This document shows positions 24,901-34,645 of a DNA stretch of 64,000 nt, one piece after another. The stretch lies in the NCBI GenBank assembly GCA_020080175.1, contig JAGHQL010000137.1:1-64000 (forward strand). Reading direction: 5' to 3'. The notes beneath the pieces were generated by a model. It was given only the letters and a program-made list of their open reading frames with translations. It was not told the DNA's origin and did not search any database. The DNA is from Glutinoglossum americanum (Eukaryota; Ascomycota; Geoglossomycetes; Geoglossales; Geoglossaceae). Both the position numbers and the translations under genes were made by a program. Within the stretch, counting starts at the first letter, position 1. The number at the start of each line of letters is the position of its first letter.

Positions 24901-25279
24901 TAGCTTTGCTGAGGATATCTTAGGCGTATGGGGAGCTCTTATATTGGGCTGGCGGCCCGGGGCCTCATGCTATCTTTGTGTCTATTAGCTATCTATCACA
25001 GGGCTTGGGGATTCTCCAAACTCAAATACAGAGGTTGGAGATGAATGAGAACTTGTTGTGTCTTGAACAAACAAATACGGTATTTGGTCTCGCTACTGGC
25101 TGAGGAATTAGAAATAGCCCCAAATGGGTCGCCCGATGGTGGAGGTGCTTATCTGTTTTCGATTGCTTTGGAAGATTGGGTACATGAGAGAGCTTTCAAG
25201 ACTCCTACTAGAGCATCTATACAGTCAATTAGATTTACAAGCCTATGTTTCTGGCTATGTTGAACCCACACAAGTCAAA
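24901..25279. other. Intergenic, no gene
   Basis: Spacer between convergent genes. One open stretch at 25,045-25,263 lacks a clear start and recognisable domains. Confidence 0.45.
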
Positions 25280-25600
25280 TTACTTGGCCAATCCTAGGCC
25301 ACGCATCACTTCCTTCTCTTCCTCAAGACTTTGGATACGCATGTCTAGGGCCAGTAACTGAGCCTCATATTTTTCCGCCGTCTCCGCGAGGGCCTCCGTC
25401 CTTTCCTTGCCTCGTCTTCGACGTGCATCGCTTCCACTACTGCTGAGCTGCTCTAAACTGACTTTATCCTGCTCCTGGTACCATTCAACTAACCGCTGCC
25501 GAGCAGCTCTGAGCTCTGACAATGCCGTTTCTATCTCAACGATTCTGTCCATTCGAGCCTCGCCAATAGTTTTCATTTCAGGGGCTTTCCCGCTAGACAT
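25280..25600 (-). CDS. Small coiled-coil protein
   Basis: Single exon, ATG at 25,600, 106 residues. The sequence has a heptad-like pattern: 'MDRIVEIETALSELRAARQR' and later 'YEAQLLALDMRIQSLEEEKE', separated by a basic patch 'DARRRRGKERTEA'. This suggests a dimeric coiled coil with a possible nuclear-localisation or nucleic-acid-binding patch. No known family recognised. Another small coiled-coil gene with a basic tail lies at 52,700-53,336. The two share layout but no obvious sequence identity. Confidence 0.6.
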   Translation of the reverse strand: MSSGKAPEMKTIGEARMDRIVEIETALSELRAARQRLVEWYQEQDKVSLEQLSSSGSDARRRRGKERTEALAETAEKYEAQLLALDMRIQSLEEEKEVMRGLGLAK

Positions 25601-26138
25601 GGTGCTCTAGGGGTATGTCAGCCTAGAGAACAAGCCAATGGTCGCCCGCCTGCCCGCTAATGAACGCCCTTACCCGATTTTCTGGATGCTTGTACACCCG
25701 CAAGACGCACTGTCTGGCAGTAGGTGTGGCTTGGGTTTTGAAATCTGATTCAAAGCGAACATCCTACTAAGTACAGAGATAACGGCCAGAAAAGTAGTGG
25801 TAGTATAGGTTTAAGAGTGCAAGAACTGCAAAAATTTTCTGCGATTTTGGATCTAGGATAAACCCACTAGAGGGTTTGCTGCTAAACAGCCCATCTATTT
25901 ATATCCCCAATGGCAGCGCACATTGTGAGTGTTCTCAGATATTCATGTTCGGCGTAAACTCCGATATAAACCTCAGCCTTGCCTCACCTACCCCACTTGC
26001 CTTATTAGGATGGATATTCCGCAGCATACCCGCACCTATTTCCTTCCGGGCAGACTAGGAATGCCCACAATGGTAGGGTCGCCATGGGCATAAAGTCCGA
26101 CGTATAGACGATCTCTATTGAGAGCCATCGTTGGCTAC
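25601..26138. other. Intergenic, no gene
   Basis: Probable promoter of the small coiled-coil gene on the minus strand. No other coding frame is supported. Confidence 0.4.
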
Positions 26139-26250
26139 CGCGGAGTGGAAGTCTCGGCTGTATTGTAGGAGGGTTTTAGAGCTCTGAATAGACCCTCTCC
26201 GGCGGAGTGAAGGTTTTGACTGCATTGTGGGTCTTAGAGCTCTGAGTATC
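26139..26250. repeat. Two-copy ~60-bp tandem duplication
   Basis: The segment from GCGGAGTGGAAG to TTAGAGCTCTGAATA is followed directly by a diverged second copy from GGCGGAGTGAAGG to TTAGAGCTCTGAGTA. It lies upstream of the interspersed repeat at 26.5 kb. Confidence 0.7.
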
Positions 26251-26489
26251 GGTGGCTCGTGTACTCCAGAGCCTGGCTGCCGCCACATGTGGCTCAGTCT
26301 TTTCATTAACCATTTTCTCCCACCCCCCTAAAAGCCGCATTTTCACCGCAAAAAAGTGGTCGATCACGTCTTGTACCCAACTGTATCTTTTGAAAGTCGC
26401 TCGAGACAACCTGGAGGTTGGATGGCTTGGAAGGCTCCTTGGAAGGCGTCGGGGCTGCTTAAATAGGACTAGGCAAGTATGGCCTTAAA

Positions 26490-26620
26490 GATAGATTATA
26501 TATCTTAAATGGTATTCGTGATGAAAAGGCCTCCGAAAATGGAGGTCGTTGCTGCCGTTTTTTGAGGTGTTTCCACCGTGACATTCTGCTGCTATAAGTA
26601 AACCACAACCCACCCTAAGC
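26490..26620 (+). repeat. Interspersed repeat, copy 2 (partner at 8.4 kb)
   Basis: Same orientation and sequence as 8,390-8,510, starting ATGGTATTCGTGATGAAAAG and passing through GTGTTTCCACCGTGACATTC. It ends about 200 bp before the DUF3435 reading frame begins, so it could be the upstream flank of that element. Confidence 0.8.
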
Positions 26621-26820
26621 GCTGCCTCATCGCTCAACACCTCACGAGTGCAAAACTGAAGGGAGCCCAAATCAGCACCCCTCTGCATTCTAAAATATGT
26701 ATATATTCTGTCTTCCCATCCACTATGGGTACTGTTCAGATAAAACCAAGTCTTGTACCATCTTCTTGAAATTTTCAACTCAGTTGCGATCACATATTCT
26801 CATCTCAATATCGCTATTAT

Positions 26821-29153
26821 GAAAAAGGAACGACAAATCTATCGACGCCATAAGGGTGAGAGTCGTTCTGCCGAACACTATCTTGACAAGATCAACGGAC
26901 CACTTCTGGAGGCTAAATCTACAGTCTCTCCCCATACAAACAAACAGATGCAAGTGTATGCTCAAGCATGGGAAAAGTGAGTGATCACCACTATCGTGAT
27001 AACAGAAAAGAGTCTGGTCTAATATCAGCTATGTAGATTCTGTATTCACATCGGGAAAGATCTTTTTGATACTTTGGCGTCCTGTCAAGCTCAATTATTT
27101 CAGCAATATCTTCATTGGATATTAGATCGAGGTGGCATTCAAAGGATGAATAGTTTTATAACGAATTGGAACTACATTAGGATGCTGTATCGAAATAAGA
27201 ATGGCCAACGAGATATCGATCCAATTATGAGTAAACATATTACAAATGTACTCTTTTCCCCTCCCTTTAGGACATGAGTTCTGATGCTAAAGGATGATAA
27301 TATATCAAAAGTTCATTAAAGGATGAGTACGAGCTTTCTACGGAAGCAAGAACTAAATCTGATATGAGTGTTGAAGATCTAAGGTTTGCTTTGCGGCATC
27401 ATTGGGCCTATGACCAAGAGCTTTACAGTACGGAGCGGCAAAGAGTCCAGATGTCGCTCATGCTATTACTCTGTGCATATACAGGTTCACGTCCTGGAGC
27501 TATTATTGAAAGCAGCTGTGCCAGAGGAAGTAACTGAGCTTTACAGTATTGGGACATTGAACTCATGCTGATCCCTAATCCGCAATCGGGTAGTCGTGAC
27601 TTATGGGTCATGAAAGTTACACTAGTATTCAGAAAAGGAGACTGTGAAAGTGCCAATCCGTAAGTCCTTATGCTGGAGTCGGTGTTTACTATATTTGTTT
27701 TTTTCCTGACAGTATAGCTACAGGCAGACATTTACTATTCATGAAAACGATGATCTAGCCTTTTGTCCTGTACTCCAGTTTTTGGCTCTTGCTTTTGCCG
27801 ATAAAGCATTTGAGGCTTCCAACCTCCAATCGCCACAGGATCTCTGTCGGGTACGAATCGATCCTCCTCTCATGTATCAAATCTTTCACTGGAAAGAGTC
27901 TATATTAGACATCCCAGTCTTTCGTCAAGCCAAACGTGTTGTTGGAGGGATCGTGACATCACCAGATCGGGCTTGGCAGTACAATAGCTTTCAACCATCC
28001 TTGAGGATATTAGAAAAGGTAACCAGCTTCAAGCATCCTATTATAGTATATGGTATAAGGAGAGAGACAGGAAATATAATGAATGGTATGTTACCCCTCG
28101 AAAAATGTCCAGTTGTATAAATAAAACTAAGTTGTTTTGTAGCTATTTCAGAGCATGAACGCAAGCAAGTCATGGGACATAAGCAGTCAGACACCTTCGA
28201 TCGCAATTATTTATCGTAGCATGTGAGACGAGACGTTCAAGCTTTATATCGAAGGCAAAAGGAGCATCAAGTTGTTCGGGTCGCAGCGCAGATGAGCACT
28301 TACATGGATCCATGAGCACCTTATAAACTTACGAAAGAACAATGTGCCATGGTAAAAAAGCATTCCAAGATTATCGAACTGAGACAGATAAAGACCGCTT
28401 TCTCAAGAGAGCTCCGTCAGATGTACGGAAGTGTGCCTAAAGGCAAAGAAACAGAACTCTATAACCGATACCATCATTCGAAACTAGATCTCGATAGTGA
28501 GGAAAAATTTCAGGAGTCTATTATGGAGAGAGACCTCAGGGATTAATACTTTAAAACTGTTCACACAACTGCACTTGAGCGACAGCTTTCGGTAACATCT
28601 ACACCCTCTACGTCCTCTGTATTCTCTGCTTCTACTGCCTCTAGTCCATCCTATTTCGAGACCCCCACCAGAGTGGAACTTCTATTTCAAGAACGAACTA
28701 GAGTCGCTGATGCACTTTTCTTCTCCAAAAATATTACGGAGCAGGAATTACTCGAACGCCGAATCAGCATCATATCGGATCTTACGGCGCTCTGTTTCTT
28801 ACGAGAAACTCGAAGTCAAAGGAATTACATATTGCCAAAAGCAGATGACAAGGCTGACAAGGAGGCAGGCGAGGAGAAAATCGAGGAACTGATTGATCCA
28901 AACTTGTTTCCTCTAGTCTGTTCAAGCACTCAATGTCTCTTCTGCCTCGGCAATGAATGTCTGTCATATAGGGCTCGAACCTACTCATTTTCAAGAACTG
29001 ACACTTTTCGAAAGCATGTTCAAACAGCTCACCTGTGCTATCTTTAAGACCGATGATACCATTACCTGCCCCCATCCAGTCTGTGAGGTGAAGCTCGAAG
29101 GAATCATGCATTTTAAGAATCATGTAGCAACTGTGCATAACATTTTTCTATAA
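26821..29153 (+). pseudogene. Broken DUF3435-type tyrosine recombinase (Crypton/Starship-captain family)
   Basis: Full-length layout of a fungal DUF3435 protein, the tyrosine-recombinase family that includes Starship captains. An N-terminal helical domain opens 'MKKERQIYRRHKG'. The core signatures are 'LLCAYTGSRPGA' (~27,470), 'CPVLQFLALAFADKAFE' (~27,765) and 'QVMGHKQSDTF' (~28,165), the last followed by a Tyr where the catalytic residue is expected. 'APYKLTKEQ' comes next. The C-terminus has the zinc-finger tail typical of the family: 'CLFCLGN', 'FSRTDTFRKHVQTAHL', then 'CPHPVC...HFKNHVATVH'. Short introns are recognisable. Several in-frame stops (at least near 27,533, 28,217, 28,312 and 28,544) make it a pseudogene. 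Orientation points into the 29-64 kb accessory region. Confidence 0.8.
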
Positions 29154-29289
29154 CTTTTTATCTGCGTCACCTTTCCTATGAAGATTTGTTTTTCGGTAAA
29201 ACCCCCTGTTACCTAGTCATCTCTTTTATGTAATTCTCAAAGTTTGAATCTTAAGCGTATCTGAAAGAGTATATAGTTTCCCTTATGGG

Positions 29290-29640
29290 ATATTTCCCTT
29301 GCAGGATTCTTCCCCTGAGGGCACATGCTTCCCGGCGCTTATAGGACCCCTCAGAGAGTTTTTCCCCTATGGGATTCTTCCCCGGGGGACAGACGCTTCC
29401 CAGCGCTTATGGGAGCCCTCAGGGAGTTTTTCCCCTATGGGATTCTTCTCCTGAAGACAGACGCTTCCCGGTGCTTATGGAAGCCCCTCAGGGAATTTTT
29501 CCCCTATGGGATTCTTCCCCTGGGGGCACATGCTTCCCGGTGCTTATAGGAGCCCTCAGAGAGTTTTTCCCCTATGGGATTCTTCCCCTGGGGACAGACG
29601 CTTCCCGGCACTTATAGGAACCCTCTGTGCTTCTATGGTG
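29290..29640. repeat. 68-bp minisatellite, about five copies
   Basis: Units repeat every 68-69 bp, anchored on CCTATGGGATTCTTCCCC and CAGACGCTTCCCGG. They start near 29,371, 29,439, 29,508 and 29,576 with partial copies outside. The period is not a multiple of three, so every frame stays open by chance. Diverged units recur at 32,450-32,600. Confidence 0.9.
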
Positions 29641-29689
29641 TGTACGATGCGTGCTTTTGGTCAGGTGGCTAGAGATTGTATAAGCGGCT

Positions 29690-29735
29690 ACCCCTAGGGG
29701 AAGAATCCCATAGGGGAAATATTCCCTAAGGACAC
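29690..29735. repeat. Inverted copy of the 68-bp unit
   Basis: CCCCTAGGGGAAGAATCCCA and the bases after it are the reverse complement of the array's TGGGATTCTTCCCC segment. The tandem array is therefore followed by one inverted unit and could fold back. Confidence 0.8.
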
Positions 29736-29971
29736 TTCATGGACTCCATTATCAGCTACCCTCGAGGAGCCAGATATGGCCTCAAAGCAGAAGTTATATT
29801 TCTATATTTAGATCTGGTGGATAGATGGATGGATCTTTCTCATTTACCCTGACCTCTTCCTTGTTAGAATATGCGATATTTAGACCTAAGGAGCCAAAAT
29901 CAGTCCTTTATTTAAATAGTAACAGTCAAAAGTGACTCCTTCCTAATGGGATACCTAAGTATGAGGATGGC

Positions 29972-30091
29972 CAGAGAAGTGTATACCGAAGAAGTGTACA
30001 CTGAAGAAGCACATACCGGGGAAATACATATCTTAGAAAGTGTGTAACGGAGAAGTACACACCTGAGAAGTGTACACCAGAGAAGCACACA
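29972..30091. repeat. Short-period tandem array (~17 bp)
   Basis: Six or seven imperfect copies of a GAGAAGTGTACACCGAA-like unit. A different sequence family from its neighbours. Confidence 0.75.
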
Positions 30092-30229
30092 CGTTTCTTG
30101 AACTTTAAATAGCAGCACATTAATCAGAGCTAAACTATATTTGTAAAAATAGGCTACATCTTGCAGCCATCCCTCAAAAACAGTTAAGCGCTTGCTGGCC
30201 TATGTTATCATGTGTGCACGATTCTTAGG

Positions 30230-30640
30230 CCCGACCAAAAGCTCCCATCTTGCACATTAATGCTATGCACGATTCTTAGGCTCGACTGAGAGCGCGCATC
30301 ATGTATAGAGATTATCCTGCACATTGAGAATGCTGTACACGATCCCCCAACCCGACCAGAAGCGCGCATCGTGTACAGGGATTATCCCACACATCAATAA
30401 TGCTATGCACAATCACTATACTGACTGAAAGAGCGTGAATCCTACATATCAATAATGCTACACACGATTCCTAGGCTTGACCAAAGAGCATATATTGTGT
30501 GCAGAGATCTTCCTACACATCAAGGATGCTGTACACGATCCCCCAACCCGACCAGAAGCGCGCATCGTGTACAGAGATTAGCTCACCAATAATGCCATGC
30601 ACGATCACTATACCTGTCTCATCATGTACACGATTCATCA
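30230..30640. repeat. Complex tandem array with TGTACACGATC units
   Basis: Imperfect units of about 65-100 bp built around ATGCTATGCACGATTC and GACCAGAAGCGCGCATCGTG. One ~45-bp stretch (CTGTACACGATCCCCCAACC and following) is exact at 30,333 and 30,529, 196 bp apart. Confidence 0.85.
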
Positions 30641-30759
30641 TACATATGATCCTTACTTGCGCTCGAATAGCTTCATCATGCATACGACCTTTAATTGCAC
30701 CTAAATGGTAGTAAATTGCAAAACAGAATCTTGAATTTATTGCTATGGTAGAAACAATA

Positions 30760-31330
30760 CTGTAGCGGACAACAAGACTGGGGGAACAAGCGGCTGGAGC
30801 ACAGCGGGCAACAGGACTGGGAGTACAGATACTGAGTAATGGAGGGTGAGGGAGCAGTAGGGTGGCTGGAGAAAAGAAGTGGCCAGAGCAAGGTGAGGGC
30901 TGGAGAAGCTAGGCGGCCAGAGTTAGAATATGAGAGCCTGATTGGGGGCATGATAGCAGCTAGAGTGGCTAGAGCAGGACGGGGGCTAGAGAAGCTAGGT
31001 GGCTAGAGAAGCCAGGCGGCTAGAGCAAAAAAGTGGCTAGAGCAAGACAGGTGCCAGAGAAGCCCGGTGGCCAGAGAAGCCAAGCGGTTAGAGCAAAAAA
31101 GTGGCTAGAGCAAGACAGGGGCCAGAGAAGCTAGGTGGCTAGAGCAAAAAAGTGGCTAGAGCAGGACGGGGGCCAGATAATCTAGGTAGCTAGAGAAGCT
31201 AAGCGGCCAGAGAAACCAGGTGGCCAGAGCATGAGAGCCCGATTGGGAGCATGATGGCGGCTAGAGCAAAAGAGTGGCTAGAGCAGGATGGAGGCTAGAG
31301 GAAGTAGGCGGCTGGCCTATCAGGTTGGTA
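30760..31330. repeat. GGCTAGAGCA-type tandem array
   Basis: Many imperfect copies of short units such as GTGGCTAGAGCAAGACAGG and CCAGAGAAGCTAGGTGGC. The larger period is about 60 bp. Purine-rich on this strand. Confidence 0.85.
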
Positions 31331-31369
31331 GAGCTTACCTCATCCTCCTTATACTCCAGCTGCCTTCAC

Positions 31370-31600
31370 GCTCTAGCCACCATCGAGCAAGAGACGCTGA
31401 GAGTGGCTCCCTCGAAAAAGACTCCGCTCTATTGCTCCAGCCGCTTTCGTGCTCTAGCCACCATCGAGGAGCAGGAACCAGAAGTGGCTCCCCTAAAAAT
31501 GGCTCCTTCAAAAACGACTCCGCTCTGTTGCTCCAGCCACTGCCACCATCGCGGAGCCAGAAATGGCTCCCCCAAAAATAGCCTTCTCCAAAAATAAATA
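31370..31600. repeat. ~100-bp tandem duplication, partly inverse of the previous array
   Basis: Roughly two and a half copies of a unit containing GCTCTAGCCACCATCGAG and CTCCGCTCTATTGCTCCAG. GCTCTAGCCAC is the reverse complement of GTGGCTAGAGC, so this array is related to the preceding one in opposite orientation. Confidence 0.75.
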
Positions 31601-31904
31601 TGGTTAGGACATCACAAATGCGCGATCTTGGTCCTAAGAGCCTGGTAGCCGAAAGCGGAGGAGGGGGCCGATAATGGACGAGGAGCCGTTTTGGAGGAGG
31701 GGTCCGTTTTTGGAGGAGGGGCCGATACATAATGGAGGAGCCCAAAACCGAAAACCGAAAACCGCCAATCGCCAACCGCTAATGGCAAATTGTATTTCAT
31801 TTTTGGCTGCCCTACCAAGAGATCTATTAATAAGAACTAGCATATCAATGCAATCGACATCACTAACTAGAGCATACGATAATTGTATATCCTCAGAAGG
31901 ACAA

Positions 31905-32215
31905 AATGACAACAAAGTTAAAGAAAGCAACAAATGAAAAATTTCGCAAACGAAAAGACAACATTTTAAAGAAAGGGGACGAACTACGATTGCTTTGTGG
32001 AGCAGATCCTGCTGTATCGCAAGGGTAGATATTATACTTACAAGTCAACAGATCAACCTTCCTGGCCTCCGCCCTTGGAAAAGATCGTAAGAACCCTTGT
32101 TTCTATATTACTTGCCAAATGCTGAAAACATATGCAGGACCAAAGCTATCCTATACCAGTTAAAATGACTCCTGCGGAATTCGATCAGAGGTTGAAGTCA
32201 GAGCAGGAGAGGTGA
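31905..32215 (+). pseudogene. MADS/SRF-type DNA-binding domain relic
   Basis: 'KATNEKFRKRKDNILKKGD' followed by 'ELRLLCGAD' matches the MADS-box DNA-binding helix of a divergent fungal SRF-like family. After a frame change near 32,010 the next part reads 'YRKGRYYTYKSTDQPSWPPP', then a GTAAGA..GCAG intron and 'YPIPVKMTPAEFDQ'. The order is right for this family, but the frame is broken and no start codon fits the composition well. I read it as a decayed gene. Confidence 0.65.
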
Positions 32216-32449
32216 AATATCATAACACCTCAAGCCTTCCGTTAATTGCATCAACTGGTACTCAGCCATAGGAGGAAGTTATTAGTCATTGGGCAGGACG
32301 ACTCATGTAGAAAGTAAATTGCCCTGAAAGCAGAAAAGAAGGATAAGTGGTGATCTTTGGTGGGAGACTGGTATTTAGGACTATTGGAATAAACTGTATG
32401 TACCTGAGCAATGTAACTGATTTCTCTACGCCATTAAGAGTGTCCGTCC

Positions 32450-32600
32450 CCAGGGGAATCTTCTTTGAGTTTCCCTGATGGATACATCCTACACGTCACA
32501 GGAGCCTACAGTGGAAGGCAACTCCCCAGTGCTTGTAGGAGCCCCCAGGGAAAATTTCCTTACAGGGATTCTTCGCCTGGAGGCAGGAGCTCCCAGGTGA
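32450..32600. repeat. Diverged copy of the 68-bp minisatellite unit
   Basis: Shares the order CCCCAGTGCTTGTAGGAGCC, CAGGGA, then GGGATTCTTCGCCTGGAGG with the units at 29.3 kb, but with many changes. An isolated and older member of that family. Confidence 0.65.
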
Positions 32601-32636
32601 CATATCGACAATGTTGCGCACCATCTAGAAAGAAAG

Positions 32637-33240
32637 ACTAACGTCCCTCCTTGCGTGCCGAGACACCCTCCGTGCCGAGACAAATGAGGGGTACTTTGAC
32701 TTTAAGCAACTCGATTTCAGCGCACATGTTGGTATATACCACAATTCTATATAAGCCGTAACTATAGCTATTCTTAAATATCTAAGACCCTTCCTACTTA
32801 AAATTACATTCATATTGTTGCCTTCACGCTTAAGTTACAATGAACCTTCTTTTCGCGTAAAACACTATCAAGCTCTTACCACCCACAATACTTATAGAGG
32901 GGTCTTATCCGCTTACAATAGCTTGGTAAGTCATCATCAGCCTTGTGTCTGCTGTCGCGCGCATATTCATGCAGGGTCGCCACCCCGATAGGTACCTCCG
33001 ACTGGAGTGATCACCAATCCTGGCTAGTGCAAAACAGCTACATAATCATCACATTGTACTCTACTTACAGTGGCCACCAAGCAAGCTTGTAGCAGTCACA
33101 CCTGTGGCTGTGCGAAGTCTTGGCAAGCGGGCCGACCTAAGCCCCACAGCTTTGCGATCCAACTCACCTCCTCACCTCTTGTAGATTTGCCACCTCACAA
33201 GGGTGTGGCCGGTGCGGGTGGGCCACCCTCCTTGCTAGCG
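32637..33240 (+). repeat. ~0.6-kb repeat, copy A of an inverted pair
   Basis: Begins ACTAACGTCCCTCC and ends near GCTAGCG. The reverse complement lies at 48,924-49,553. The first half (to ~32,940) is clearly diverged from its partner. The part from about 33,010 to 33,200 looks identical by eye. No start, domain or splice pattern supports coding. Origin unknown; it could be a non-autonomous transposon or a conserved boundary sequence. Confidence 0.9.
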
Positions 33241-33479
33241 GTGGCAAGGGCAATCTGCAACAGGCCGAATATGTGTTTAGCATCACCTAGCCAATGTGTA
33301 TGCTACAGTTTGCCTAAGTATTTGCCTGGTTCCTTTTGAAGACTGCTAATCTGCCCTTATATCAAATACCCTCATATGAGCTCAACTAGGTCATGCCCCA
33401 AATGTACATACTGCGTCCAGAGTGGCGGCCGCTTGCAGTAGTCATTGCTTTCCCCACCCTTCACAGCTGCCTTGTATAT

Positions 33480-34430
33480 CTTTAGATGAGAAGTGAATTA
33501 ACTAATACATCTATACAGCCGAGACAAATACTTCTCTGGATTCTACGGTGCATTCGTCACAGTTGGCTTCCAAGGCAATCACATCCTCCAGCTCCACCTC
33601 AATCGTGTCTTCGGACCTGCTTTCGAGACACCTCCGCCTGTCGTATCTTTTTTACCATGCATTCTTCGCAAGCATCATCTCATCTACCTTGTTGCTTGCA
33701 AGCCATCTCCAGTGGACCTTGGGGTACTGCACTGCATATACCTGTTCGCCCGGCGCTATGAACCGTCTTTGATCATCTCCTATATGATCGCGAAAGCCAC
33801 TAAGCCCAGGGTCCCGTATGTTGGTGAACGGTATGACCACGCCGGGTGCTCTCAGCACTGTTGGTACTGGTATCACCAGGTTCCCGCTAGCAGCGCTTTG
33901 TTCTTCTATCCGTTCTATTATTCAGGAGTTGAATAATGTGTGATAGGCCATAACGACATATATATCTTCTCCTTCGTCGATGGTTTTTTCAATCCACTTC
34001 TGAGTTTCTTTAGATTATACGGCATCCCGAAGCCATTAACCTGCATCGTTAGATGGTACGTCTTGGCTTGGTCAGCTGTAATTAAGATTGACCCTTTAAG
34101 ACGCTTCGAAAACAAGGAGGAAAGGAAAGTGGTAAACTGTGACGTTACATTTCGATGCTTGACGGAACGGCAGATGTAATTTATACTCTGCTAGGAGGAG
34201 GTTGTTGCGAGCAGCGTCCTCAGGCAGCGACTTCGATGCCTGATGGGCGGTGACTCATCGCAAGCAGCTGTGACTCATAGTTAGCACAATATAGTTTACG
34301 GTGAGCGCACTCACCTTCTCGTAGATTGTACACTCAATAGACGTCTCTTCGCGCTCAGTATTCTCATGCCAACGTTCACCATAAAACTTCTCGTACCTCC
34401 GTTCAAGAGAGGTAGTGCTTACGCATTAAA
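33480..34430 (-). pseudogene. Decayed unknown gene on the minus strand
   Basis: Several stretches have coding-like composition on the minus strand. 'LERRYEKFYGERWHENTERE' runs to a GTGAGT donor near 34,316. 'LPEDAARNNLLLAEYKLHLP' lies near 34,200. 'LITADQAKTYHLTMQVNGFG' is at ~34,080-34,010 and 'FIAPGEQVYAVQYPKVHWRW' at ~33,760-33,690. Stops and frame changes separate them and I cannot derive a continuous spliced frame. No family recognised. It lies head to head with the TPR-CHAT gene, so the two may once have shared a promoter. Confidence 0.4.
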
Positions 34431-34645
34431 GGCATGACGTGGCGAGGCTTCGCACAGCCTGATCGGCTGTGCTCCGCCACACCCTTCCAACTGAACTTTA
34501 TTGCAAAACAAGCTCAGAACTCACCGTATGGTTAGGAAATGTTACAGCGCTCCTATCACAACTGTGCTTATAGAGATTTCAGAAGTACTCCTAAACAGCT
34601 TAATTAACTTATCTAGCGCATTTTTGCTTTCTACATTCGACAGCC

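Noticed and set aside
29325-29697. Three overlapping plus-strand frames of 60-80 codons
   Set aside because: They are three frames through a 68-bp tandem repeat and share the same repeated peptide. No start context or family.
29290-31600. CRISPR-like array
   Set aside because: Units are head to tail without unique spacers, and the host is eukaryotic. These are minisatellites.
33070-33339. Short frame shared with 48,879-49,094 (identical N-terminal residues)
   Set aside because: The identity is explained by the underlying DNA repeat. The frame starts at a non-ATG codon and ends differently in each copy.
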